From contig JALHLK010000032.1 in NCBI GenBank assembly GCA_022844565.1, positions 1 to 57,714 of the forward strand: 57,714 nt of DNA, given 5' to 3'. A program made the translations under genes and the position numbers. The DNA comes from Saprospiraceae bacterium (GTDB taxonomy: Bacteria; Bacteroidota; Bacteroidia; Chitinophagales; Saprospiraceae). This document shows, piece by piece, positions 50,602 through 57,714 of this stretch. The notes below the pieces were generated by a model, which worked only from the letters and a program-made list of their open reading frames with translations, did not search any database and was not told where the DNA came from. Every line of letters begins with the position of its first letter. The first letter of the stretch is position 1.

Positions 50602-52380
50602 ATGAGAACAACATTAATGGTGGTAGCATTATGCTATGCCTGTATTTCAACAGCCTTTACCCAGAAAAACCAAGTAAAAATTAACCCTCTTGACACCATG
50701 ATCCTAAGGGTATTAAATCAATGGAAGATACCAGGTGCTTCTGTTACTATTATAGATAAAAACAAAGTAATACTTGCTAAAGGATATGGATATAAAGACA
50801 AGGAAGCAAAGATGCCTATGTCAGAGAATACTTTACTACCTATTGGGAGTTGCACCAAAGCATTCACCATTGCACTTTTTGATAAATTAGTAGAAGAGGG
50901 AAAGCTTGACCTTGACAAATCGATTGATACTTATTTACCTGAATTGAAATTTAAAGACCAAGCTTTAAGTCATCAAATTACCATAAGAGACATGATCACC
51001 CACCGGACAGGTTTGCCTAGGCATGATTTTTCTTGGTATAGTGGTGCATTTTCGGATACAAAATCAATGGTAGCTGGAATAGCAAATTTAGAATTCACAG
51101 CCCCTTTGAGACAAAATTGGCAATACAATAACTTTATGTATGCTGCTTTGGGTATGTTGCTTGAAAAAATGTATAATAAGTCATGGTCTACATTAATACA
51201 AGAACAGATTTTTTTACCACTTTCAATGAATTCTTCAAATACAGAAATTGACAAGTATGTAAAAAGTGATGATTTTAGCCATGGTTATGTCAGAGATAGC
51301 AATGATCTAAAGAAAATTCCATTAATAAATCAAAATGCTATTCATGCAGCCGCACCTGCAGGAGCTATAAATTCGTCTGCAAAAGATATGGCAAGTTGGT
51401 TACTCATGTGGATAAACGGAGGTAAGTTTGATAAGAAATCCATTATTTCAGAAAATTTTTATAGAGATGCTATCTCAAGCCATATGGTGGTAAGAGCAGC
51501 ACTGCCAAAAAAAGATGATCATGATAGACATTTTTTTAATTATGGTCTTGGATGGTTTGTGTCAAGTTACAGAGGTCATTATGGAGTAGGACATGGAGGT
51601 AATATTGATGGTTTTACCTCCCTAATTTCTTTCTTACCCATGGATAGTATTGGCGTTTACATCACTGTCAATGAGGATGGATCAGCAGTTCCGAGTTTAT
51701 TGAATGATATGATTTTGGATAAATTAATTGGTGTTAAATTTACGGATTGGTCGTCAATCAGTTTTGCTAAAAATCAAACAACTCCTTCTCCATCAAATAG
51801 CGACCTCTCGCAAAAAAAGAATTTAAAAATAGAAAATCAACCTTTAGATTTTTATGTCGGAAAATACAAACACGCTGCATATGGCACAATTGAGCTTGTT
51901 AAAAAGGATACGACTTTGGTTGGAAAGTTTAATAAAGTCAATATCCACTTAACCCATAAAACTCAAGATCATTTCGTATTTTCATTTTCTGATCATCCTT
52001 TAAAATCTGTAAGTTTTCCTAGTACTTTTTTCATTAACTCTAATAGTCAAGTAGCAAAATTTGATGTTGTCTTTGAAGCAAGTCTACCCGCTATTTCTTT
52101 TGAGAAAATCAATGAAGAGTTGAATAAAGTAGATTTAGGGCAGTATACTGGAAACTTCAAAATTAGCAACATGACCCTTACTATAAAAGAGTTAGATGGC
52201 AAGTTGCAAGCCCAAATTCCAGGGCAACCGACTTATCAATTGAATTATAGCGCTCAAGATGAATTTCAAATCAATGGTTTAAGCGGCTACAGCCTTGTTT
52301 TTTTAAGAGAAAAGGAAAAAGTAGTTGCAGTAAATTTTGTCCAACCAAACGGAACATTTAAAGCGGAAAAGGTCGATTAA
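50602..52380 (+). CDS. Serine hydrolase with C-terminal DUF3471-like domain
   Basis: The 592-residue protein has a signal peptide (about 1-20, ending AFTQ). The beta-lactamase-fold part (about 25-400) has SCTK at 83-86, YNN at 175-177 and GHGGNIDGF as third motif. The C-terminal about 180 residues contain two lipocalin-like units (LDFYVGKYKHAAYGTIELVK and LGQYTGNFKISNMTLTIKEL), as in DUF3471. Peptidase or esterase activity in the periplasm is likely; the substrate is unknown. It follows the PadR/HAAS pair by 46 bp and may be its target. Confidence 0.85.
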   Translation: MRTTLMVVALCYACISTAFTQKNQVKINPLDTMILRVLNQWKIPGASVTIIDKNKVILAKGYGYKDKEAKMPMSENTLLPIGSCTKAFTIALFDKLVEEGKLDLDKSIDTYLPELKFKDQALSHQITIRDMITHRTGLPRHDFSWYSGAFSDTKSMVAGIANLEFTAPLRQNWQYNNFMYAALGMLLEKMYNKSWSTLIQEQIFLPLSMNSSNTEIDKYVKSDDFSHGYVRDSNDLKKIPLINQNAIHAAAPAGAINSSAKDMASWLLMWINGGKFDKKSIISENFYRDAISSHMVVRAALPKKDDHDRHFFNYGLGWFVSSYRGHYGVGHGGNIDGFTSLISFLPMDSIGVYITVNEDGSAVPSLLNDMILDKLIGVKFTDWSSISFAKNQTTPSPSNSDLSQKKNLKIENQPLDFYVGKYKHAAYGTIELVKKDTTLVGKFNKVNIHLTHKTQDHFVFSFSDHPLKSVSFPSTFFINSNSQVAKFDVVFEASLPAISFEKINEELNKVDLGQYTGNFKISNMTLTIKELDGKLQAQIPGQPTYQLNYSAQDEFQINGLSGYSLVFLREKEKVVAVNFVQPNGTFKAEKVD

Positions 52381-52644
52381 ACAATTTTTCAAGATGTTTA
52401 GGTATTAATAATATCCTACTAAATGATCGATATATGACGTTCAATTGCATAGCCCAAAAATCTAAAATCAGAGCATTTGTTCAGGTGACAAGAGGATTGG
52501 GCTTAATTGTCAATTAATTCATCGCCAATTTTCCTGCATTCATCTAATAATTTAATTGCTAATTAATGAAATTAACCTTTGTTAATCTCCTTAAGTTAAG
52601 TTTGGCTTTACTTTGTTTAAATTTTTTACATTAAACAACATATT

Positions 52645-53388
52645 ATGATTAATAAAATCCTTTTTTTAATTGCTTGCATTTGTTTGTCTTATAGTTCTAT
52701 TTTGGCAAATGACACGATTATGATAGACATTACCAAACTCAAAACTAACCAATTAATAGAAGGTAAGACGAATTACATTATCTATACTAAAAAAGATAAA
52801 CATGGCCCAGTTGGTGACCTGACATTTGTAGAGATGGAGGTAAAAAAAGAAAAAGGAGGTACCTATAAGATTAGTCAAAAATGGTCTGAGAAAGACACCT
52901 TAAGCCACATAGCTGAAACAGATTTGTCACCCAATTTAAAAACAATCCGACATACCACATGGTGGAAAAGAAATGGATACACTATGCAATTTGACTTCAT
53001 CAATCAAAAAGCAGAAATCATTGGTGAAGCTGGTGAAAAAGTAAAAGCTGATTTCGACAAGAATTTTAAAGCATCATTGCCAACAGATAATTTTATAAAT
53101 TGGCATTGTGATCTTCACTTTTTTGGATTGTTACCTTATGCAGAAGGAGCAATTTTCAAAGTCCTACTTTATGATCCGGGTTATAGTGTACCAAAATATG
53201 AAGTTTATCAAGTGAAATCTTCTGAAAATATCCAAGGGCTCGATTGTTGGGTTTTAGAATATACATTACCTCGCAATATGGGTTACCAGCGGTTTTGGAT
53301 TTCGAAGAAAGATCGAATTGTGGTCAAAGAAGAAGATAGTTTTAGAGGTGCTTATCGATTTAAGTTAAAAACTTTATTGCCGGAGTAA
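52645..53388 (+). CDS. Hypothetical secreted protein (DUF3108-like)
   Basis: The 247-residue protein has a signal peptide (about 1-21, ending ILAN) and a beta-rich body. The end YEVYQVKSSENIQGLDCWVL with FWISKKDRIVVKEEDSF recalls the DUF3108 C-terminal sheet. No catalytic motif. It is monocistronic, with a candidate TTTACTTTG box in the 264-bp upstream gap and nothing else recognised there. Confidence 0.6.
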   Translation: MINKILFLIACICLSYSSILANDTIMIDITKLKTNQLIEGKTNYIIYTKKDKHGPVGDLTFVEMEVKKEKGGTYKISQKWSEKDTLSHIAETDLSPNLKTIRHTTWWKRNGYTMQFDFINQKAEIIGEAGEKVKADFDKNFKASLPTDNFINWHCDLHFFGLLPYAEGAIFKVLLYDPGYSVPKYEVYQVKSSENIQGLDCWVLEYTLPRNMGYQRFWISKKDRIVVKEEDSFRGAYRFKLKTLLPE

Positions 53389-53422
53389 TATTTTCAAAAA
53401 AATACTATCATAATTCGAAAGT

Positions 53423-53430
53423 TACCTTTG
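53423..53430 (+). promoter_or_regulatory. Putative -7 element, TACCTTTG
   Basis: Exact TAnnTTTG match 60 nt before the start at 53490. Confidence 0.45.
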
Positions 53431-53489
53431 ATAATTCATCACTCAAAAACTTATTTTTTCTTTAATAACCGTTCTTAAAATAAAAAAAA

Positions 53490-54575
53490 ATGAAAAGAAG
53501 TAAAATTCATGTATATATTGCTTTTGTCGCATCTAACTTTATTAGCATAATGCTGACAAGTCAAAACTCCATATCCATGGTCCCTCAAAATTGGGAAATT
53601 TATCAAAACGCTAAAACTAATTTTGAAACTTTTGAAGGAATATCGATTGTAAAATTGGAAGGGAAAATGTTTGTTAAAGATGTAAATTTAACTCATGGTA
53701 CCATCGAAGTGGATGTCTACGCTCATTCAAAAAGAAGTTTTGCAGGAATCATTTTCAGGAAAAAAGATCACAACATGGAGGATTTTTACATACGTACCCA
53801 TAAAAGTGGACAGGTTGACGCTGTCCAATATACCCCTGTATACAACGGAGAATCCAATTGGCAACTATACAATGAATATCAAGCCCAATTGGTACTCAAA
53901 CAATCTGGCTGGAACAAATTAAAAGTAATATTTAAAGACAAAATTGCTGATATTTATGTGAATGATGTAAAAGTTTTGACAGTTGACGAGTTGAAATCAG
54001 AAAACACTTCTGGCTCAATTGGACTTTTTTCACTTTTTGAAAATCGATTTGCCAATTTTAAGTATAGTACTGACTCAAAAGAAATGACAACAGCTATTAA
54101 AAAAGATCTATCATCACTATCTAAAGGTCTAATAAAGCAATGGCAAATCACAGAAGCAATAGATCCCAAAAAAGACCCTGTAGATTTTAAAAATTTTGGT
54201 AAATTATCCTATAAAAAAGTTGAAACTGAGACCTCTGGTCTTTTGCCAATTTCTAAATTTATCACAAAGCCTAATTTTGGCAATTTTGAAGATAATTTAG
54301 AAGCTTACACCATTGCAAAATATGAATGGTCAGAAAATGCAAAAACCTTTAAAACTTTTTACTTTGATTACAGTGATAAAATCATAATATATCTCAATGG
54401 TGTTTTGATTTTTAAAGGAAATAATTCTTTTAGGTCAAAAGGTCCACAATTTATGGGGCATTTGGACATAGGGAGCAATAAGCTTATCTTGCCTTTAAAA
54501 AAGGGAAAGAATGTATTACACTGTGTAGTTATTGAGCAAGCCAACGGATGGGGACTGATCGGCAAATTTGAATAG
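53490..54575 (+). CDS. Secreted concanavalin-like (DUF1080/LamG-type) protein
   Basis: The 361-residue protein has a signal peptide (about 1-25). The first about 195 residues form a concanavalin-like sandwich: FVKDVNLTHGTIEVDVYAHS, FAGIIFRKKDHNMEDFYIRT, GWNKLKVIFKDKIADIYVND and GSIGLFSLFENRFANFKYS. This resembles DUF1080 (3-keto-disaccharide hydrolase-like) folds. The C-terminal part is another beta domain (FYFDYSDKIIIYLNGVLIFK). Sugar binding is possible; catalytic residues are not identified. Confidence 0.75.
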   Translation: MKRSKIHVYIAFVASNFISIMLTSQNSISMVPQNWEIYQNAKTNFETFEGISIVKLEGKMFVKDVNLTHGTIEVDVYAHSKRSFAGIIFRKKDHNMEDFYIRTHKSGQVDAVQYTPVYNGESNWQLYNEYQAQLVLKQSGWNKLKVIFKDKIADIYVNDVKVLTVDELKSENTSGSIGLFSLFENRFANFKYSTDSKEMTTAIKKDLSSLSKGLIKQWQITEAIDPKKDPVDFKNFGKLSYKKVETETSGLLPISKFITKPNFGNFEDNLEAYTIAKYEWSENAKTFKTFYFDYSDKIIIYLNGVLIFKGNNSFRSKGPQFMGHLDIGSNKLILPLKKGKNVLHCVVIEQANGWGLIGKFE

Positions 54576-54695
54576 CTATTGAAAATTTTTATAATGAATT
54601 AATGAAAAATGTATTATTTGCCTATCTTAATCTTACTCGGTTGAGCACCTTTTAGAATTTTACATAACGACAACTCTGAACTTGAAAATTAAATA

Positions 54696-55586
54696 ATGAT
54701 GAATACCAATGTAAAGTCTTGGCTGGAAGAAGGAAGTTTTTTTAATTATAAAAATCATAAAATCTTTTTTAGTCAAAAAGGTAGTGGTCCGCACATGCTG
54801 ATCATTCATGGTTACCCTTATAGTTCTTATGAGTGGGAGCATTGTATTAACCATTTTGCTCAATCACATACGGTTACCTCTTTCGACTTATTGGGAATGG
54901 GCTTTTCGGATAAACCTCATGATCATCAATATTCTTATGAAGAGCATACAGCAATAGTAAATGCTTTAATGGAAAAATTAGAGATCAAAGAGACACACAT
55001 TCTATCGCATGATCTTGGGGTCAGTGTGGTACAAGAATTAATAGCCCGAGATAAAGAAGGAAAGAATAGCTTTAAAATTATTTCCTCCGCATTTAGTAAC
55101 GGTAGCCTTTTTACCTCGGTTTACCGACCTCGATTGATACAAAGGTTGCTCTCCCAAACCCCTAAATTTATAGGCAAACAGCTTAGCAAATGGATAGGAA
55201 AGAATGCAGTAAATAAATCTGTAAAAGGATTATATGGTATAAACACCCAACCAAATGATGCTTTTTTGGACGAGCTTTGGGATGTCTTAAATTACAATAA
55301 TGGTAAAGACCTTAGCTATCTTATTGGTAGAATGATATTTGACAAAGTAAACTATCAGAATAGATGGATAGCAGCTATGCAAGAAACGATGATTCCGATG
55401 TGTTATATTTGCGGTCCATCCGATCCGAATTCTGGTAAACACATGGCTGAAGAATTTGTAAGGCTCCTCCCGAAGTCTGAGGTTTTATGGATGCAGGAGG
55501 AAATTGGACATTGGCCAATGGTAGAGGATCAAGCGTCTTTTATTAAAATATATTTGGATTGGATTAAGTCAGCAATTGAACGATAG
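54696..55586 (+). CDS. Alpha/beta hydrolase (haloalkane dehalogenase/epoxide hydrolase-like)
   Basis: The 296-residue protein has the oxyanion motif HGYP (38-41), the nucleophile region SHDLGVSV with Asp106, and the catalytic His in IGHWPMVED near 275. An Asp nucleophile is typical of haloalkane dehalogenases and epoxide hydrolases and excludes a Ser esterase. There is no signal peptide, so it is cytoplasmic. The DoxX-like gene follows 19 bp downstream, as an operon. Confidence 0.9.
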   Translation: MMNTNVKSWLEEGSFFNYKNHKIFFSQKGSGPHMLIIHGYPYSSYEWEHCINHFAQSHTVTSFDLLGMGFSDKPHDHQYSYEEHTAIVNALMEKLEIKETHILSHDLGVSVVQELIARDKEGKNSFKIISSAFSNGSLFTSVYRPRLIQRLLSQTPKFIGKQLSKWIGKNAVNKSVKGLYGINTQPNDAFLDELWDVLNYNNGKDLSYLIGRMIFDKVNYQNRWIAAMQETMIPMCYICGPSDPNSGKHMAEEFVRLLPKSEVLWMQEEIGHWPMVEDQASFIKIYLDWIKSAIER

Positions 55587-55605
55587 ATACTATAACTTAT
55601 AGAAA

Positions 55606-56283
55606 ATGAAAAACAACACTTTATTTGATGAAATATACATTTGGATTCGCTCCCAACCCTTACTTTATCGATTCACACTAGGTACAAGAATTCTCCTAGC
55701 CTTAGCCTTTATCCCTACTGGCCTTGTCAAAGTATTGGGTAGAAGATTTGCCACAAATTTAGATACCACAGATGGTGGGGTAGGAGCTTTTTTTGAAATT
55801 TTATATAGCTCGGGTTCATATTGGCAGTTTTTGGGATTGAGTCAGATGCTGGCGGGAATCTTGATCCTATGGCGTAAAACGAGTGCTATAGGATCGATCA
55901 TGTTTTTAGCCATTATTTCGAATATATTCTTTATCACCATTTCATATGATTTTAAAGGTACTTGGATAATCACAACATTATTGGTACTTGCTGCGTCGTG
56001 GTTGTGTATTTGGGATTGGGATAAAATCAGATACTTGATTGACGCTAAAGACAGTGTAGTCTTTCAGTTACCAGAACTTTCATTGCAGAAAGGTTTGGAA
56101 CAAGGTGTTTACATAGTTGGATTTATTGCAGGATTACTATTTTTTTCAATGATAAGAGGAATGGGATTGGGGATGACTAAGACAGTCACCATTATTTTAT
56201 TATGTGTTATTTTTGTTTGTTTTATGTTAGCAATAGGATTAGGTATAAAAAATAGACATAAAAATAATAGCCAAAAAGCATAG
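55606..56283 (+). CDS. DoxX-like membrane protein
   Basis: The 225-residue protein has six membrane segments. The DoxX-type pattern is visible in RILLALAFIPTGLVKVLGRR and SYWQFLGLSQMLAGILILWR. A C-terminal extension with two more segments (about 160-215) is additional. DoxX proteins accompany redox enzymes. It is co-transcribed with the alpha/beta hydrolase upstream. Confidence 0.8.
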   Translation: MKNNTLFDEIYIWIRSQPLLYRFTLGTRILLALAFIPTGLVKVLGRRFATNLDTTDGGVGAFFEILYSSGSYWQFLGLSQMLAGILILWRKTSAIGSIMFLAIISNIFFITISYDFKGTWIITTLLVLAASWLCIWDWDKIRYLIDAKDSVVFQLPELSLQKGLEQGVYIVGFIAGLLFFSMIRGMGLGMTKTVTIILLCVIFVCFMLAIGLGIKNRHKNNSQKA

Positions 56284-56562
56284 CTTATCTTCTGCCTTAT
56301 CGGTATCTCTTCTTAAATTGATTTTTGCAGAAATTGCTTTAATAAAATCTTTTTTAGAACCTAGGGAAACGCTTCAGCAGCTACATTCACTCATATCTTA
56401 ACTTTAGTTAATTACTCACTGATGCAAGTGACTTTACCTTTGTTGCAAAATTATTATTTGAACAAATCACATACGTATTATTCAATTTCAAATACTAAAT
56501 AAATTCGGGTTATTGTAAGAATAGGGTCTGTTTTGGAAAAATTAAGTAATTTGGAAATATAG
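56284..56562. other. Intergenic gap with one promoter-like element
   Basis: TACCTTTG (56435-56442) is an exact -7 element for the dehydrogenase gene, with a long leader of about 140 nt. No gene or repeat was recognised in the rest. Confidence 0.4.
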
Positions 56563-56573
56563 ATGAACATAAA

Positions 56574-56579
56574 AGGAGG
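56574..56579 (+). promoter_or_regulatory. Strong Shine-Dalgarno AGGAGG and overlapping 10-codon uORF
   Basis: A perfect AGGAGG lies 8 nt before the ATG at 56588, unusual here because nearly all other genes in the window lack one. It lies inside a tiny frame (ATG 56563 to TAA 56593-56595; MNIKGGKKNE) that overlaps the dehydrogenase start. Confidence 0.55.
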
Positions 56580-56587
56580 CAAAAAGA

Positions 56588-57514
56588 ATGAATAAAATGA
56601 AAATTATTAATTGCACGGCTTACGGTGGCCCAGAAGTGTTGAAATTGGATGAAGCAGTGAAGCCAGCACCAAAAGCAAATCAAATTTTAATCAAAATTAA
56701 GGCAACTGCCGTAAACTCGGGTGATGTGAGAGTCCGTGGGTTGAAAGCTAATCCCTTTACAAGAATAATCATGCGATTGATTTTTGGGTGGAATAAGCCT
56801 CGAAATCCGGTATTGGGTACTGTATATTCAGGTATTGTAGAAGCGGTTGGTGAAAAGGTTGATAATTTTAATGAAGGGGATGAAGTATTTGGTCTGACAG
56901 GATTTAATTTTGGTACATATGCCGAATATTTAGTAGCCAATAAAAAAAGTATTTTGACTACGAAGCCAAAAAACGCCTCTTTTGAGGAAGCGGCTGCCAT
57001 CCTTTTTGGTGGGCAAACTGCTCATTTCTTTTTGAAAAAGACTAAAGTGCCAGACCAAACGGGACTAAAGGTAATGATCTACGGAGCCACAAGTTCGGTA
57101 GGAGTAGCTGCACTAAAGATGTCCAAGTACTTTGGAGCTCAAGTCACCGCTGTGTGCAGCGATTACAATGTCTCATTGGTACAAAAATTGGGAGCTGACA
57201 AAATTGTATTTTACAATACATCTGATTTCACTACAGATTCTGGGCAATATGACGTCGTATTTGATACGGTAGGTAAAATCAAAAAGAGCCAATATGCGCA
57301 CTTATTGAAAAATGATGGACAGTTCCTCACTGTAGGTGGTACCACTTATGCTAATGAAAGCTTAAATCAGTTACTTTTTATTAAAAAGATTTTTGAGGAA
57401 GGCTGCTATGATGCGGTAATAGACAGAGTCTATGACATGAGCGAGATGGTACAAGCACATCAATATGTGGACAGCGAACGCAAAAAAGGAAATGTGGTAA
57501 TTAGGGTTTCATAA
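56588..57514 (+). CDS. NAD(P)-dependent alcohol dehydrogenase/quinone oxidoreductase family protein
   Basis: The 308-residue medium-chain reductase has a GroES-like N-terminal domain (about 10-125; AVNSGDVRVRGLKANPF, GTVYSGIVEAVGEKV) and a Rossmann domain with VMIYGATSSVGVAALK at about 158-173. The catalytic and structural zinc Cys ligands are missing, so it is a zinc-free quinone-oxidoreductase-type enzyme. It is cytoplasmic. ATG at 56588 is chosen over Met4 because of the strong Shine-Dalgarno at proper spacing. Confidence 0.9.
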   Translation: MNKMKIINCTAYGGPEVLKLDEAVKPAPKANQILIKIKATAVNSGDVRVRGLKANPFTRIIMRLIFGWNKPRNPVLGTVYSGIVEAVGEKVDNFNEGDEVFGLTGFNFGTYAEYLVANKKSILTTKPKNASFEEAAAILFGGQTAHFFLKKTKVPDQTGLKVMIYGATSSVGVAALKMSKYFGAQVTAVCSDYNVSLVQKLGADKIVFYNTSDFTTDSGQYDVVFDTVGKIKKSQYAHLLKNDGQFLTVGGTTYANESLNQLLFIKKIFEEGCYDAVIDRVYDMSEMVQAHQYVDSERKKGNVVIRVS

Positions 57515-57652
57515 ATATCAAGAGTTTTACCATTTGGCAATGCTTGCACTAGGAGGTTTATGGGTATTATTTTTGGAAGTATCGAATCTAAATACCTAGT
57601 GCTGCGTCTAATTAAAAAAATAAAAGAAGAAAAACATATATTGGATATTTAA
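57515..57652 (+). pseudogene. In-frame remnant after the dehydrogenase stop, possibly P450-like
   Basis: Directly after the dehydrogenase stop the same frame continues for 45 codons with RVLPFGNACTRRFMG and then IIFGSIESKYLVLRLIKK. The second half fits the end of a cytochrome P450 (G-x-x-F-A-x-x-E-x-K), but the heme motif is changed: one extra residue, and no Cys at the proper place. It is at most a dead 3' remnant; the P450 assignment is weak. Confidence 0.25.
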
Positions 57653-57671
57653 ATATTACAAATTAATATAA

Positions 57672-57714
57672 TATGTTTGTGGCTAAATATTAAAAATCAA
57701 AATCTATGTCACGA
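57672..57714 (+). promoter_or_regulatory. Putative promoter and possible start of a next gene
   Basis: TATGTTTG at 57672-57679 matches TAnnTTTG, and an ATG at 57706 lies 27 nt downstream. Only three codons (MSR) are inside the window, so the product cannot be named. Confidence 0.35.

Noticed and set aside
48082-52380. Two further beta-lactam resistance genes
   Set aside because: The serine hydrolases share the fold but lack a canonical KTG motif and belong to a broad esterase/peptidase family.

Overview
The window reads as chromosomal DNA of a Bacteroidota bacterium. It is AT-rich, promoters where visible carry the Bacteroidota -7 element TAnnTTTG, and Shine-Dalgarno sequences are almost absent. 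It also holds a type IX secretion (T9SS) C-terminal domain, a TonB-dependent receptor with a carboxypeptidase-like N-terminal domain, LytS/LytTR two-component pairs, a Y_Y_Y propeller kinase and many lipoproteins. The gene repertoire would fit a Saprospiria-like lineage, but that is inference. No rRNA, tRNA, prophage or CRISPR array was seen.

Layout. The left edge (1-116) is the 3' end of a group II intron (domains V and VI). It is followed by copy A of a repeat family that recurs at 3.4 kb (copy B) and 34.5 kb (copy C), with a relative at 44.7 kb (D). 0.5-7.2 kb holds a coiled-coil protein, a secreted cytochrome c/copper monooxygenase-like protein with a T9SS tail, a VOC protein, a penicillin-acylase-type Ntn hydrolase and a GxxExxY gene broken by a stop. 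7.2-12.3 kb (minus strand) has three tandem nested palindromes, an ABC-2 permease fused to an M1 peptidase, its ATPase, and a DUF2975/HTH pair. 12.4-23.4 kb (plus strand) has AraC, phosphodiesterase, amidohydrolase, two Crp-like regulators, a CPBP protease, an alpha/beta hydrolase lipoprotein with an outer membrane protein, small membrane proteins and a subclass A2-like class A beta-lactamase. 23.4-27.3 kb (minus) is a two-component system with a 1024-residue propeller kinase.

The accessory core is 27.6-36.3 kb. It carries small membrane proteins, four lipoproteins (two DKNYY-like), two paralogous proteins sharing a C-terminal domain with a GGG(N/D)C motif, a leucine-rich fragment, an in-frame post-stop fragment, a zinc-ribbon protein and a minus-strand set of small membrane proteins abutting repeat copy C. 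The composition resembles an orphan immunity-gene island, although no toxin is visible. 36.8-45.4 kb holds a second LytS/LytTR pair, an antitoxin-like gene overlapping a truncated ParE/RelE-like remnant, ThuA, a TonB-dependent receptor, a LuxR regulator and a truncated Crp gene next to locus D. 45.6-57.5 kb (plus strand) holds a membrane AraC regulator, a DJ-1/PfpI protein, two serine beta-lactamase-fold hydrolases, a PadR/HAAS pair, secreted proteins, an alpha/beta hydrolase, a DoxX-like protein and an alcohol dehydrogenase. Several small gene remnants lie between them.

The most unusual feature is the repeat family. Its copies are mosaics of small hairpins with terminal inverted repeats, and paired positions change together between copies. 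This pattern suggests a structured RNA or a non-autonomous palindromic element.
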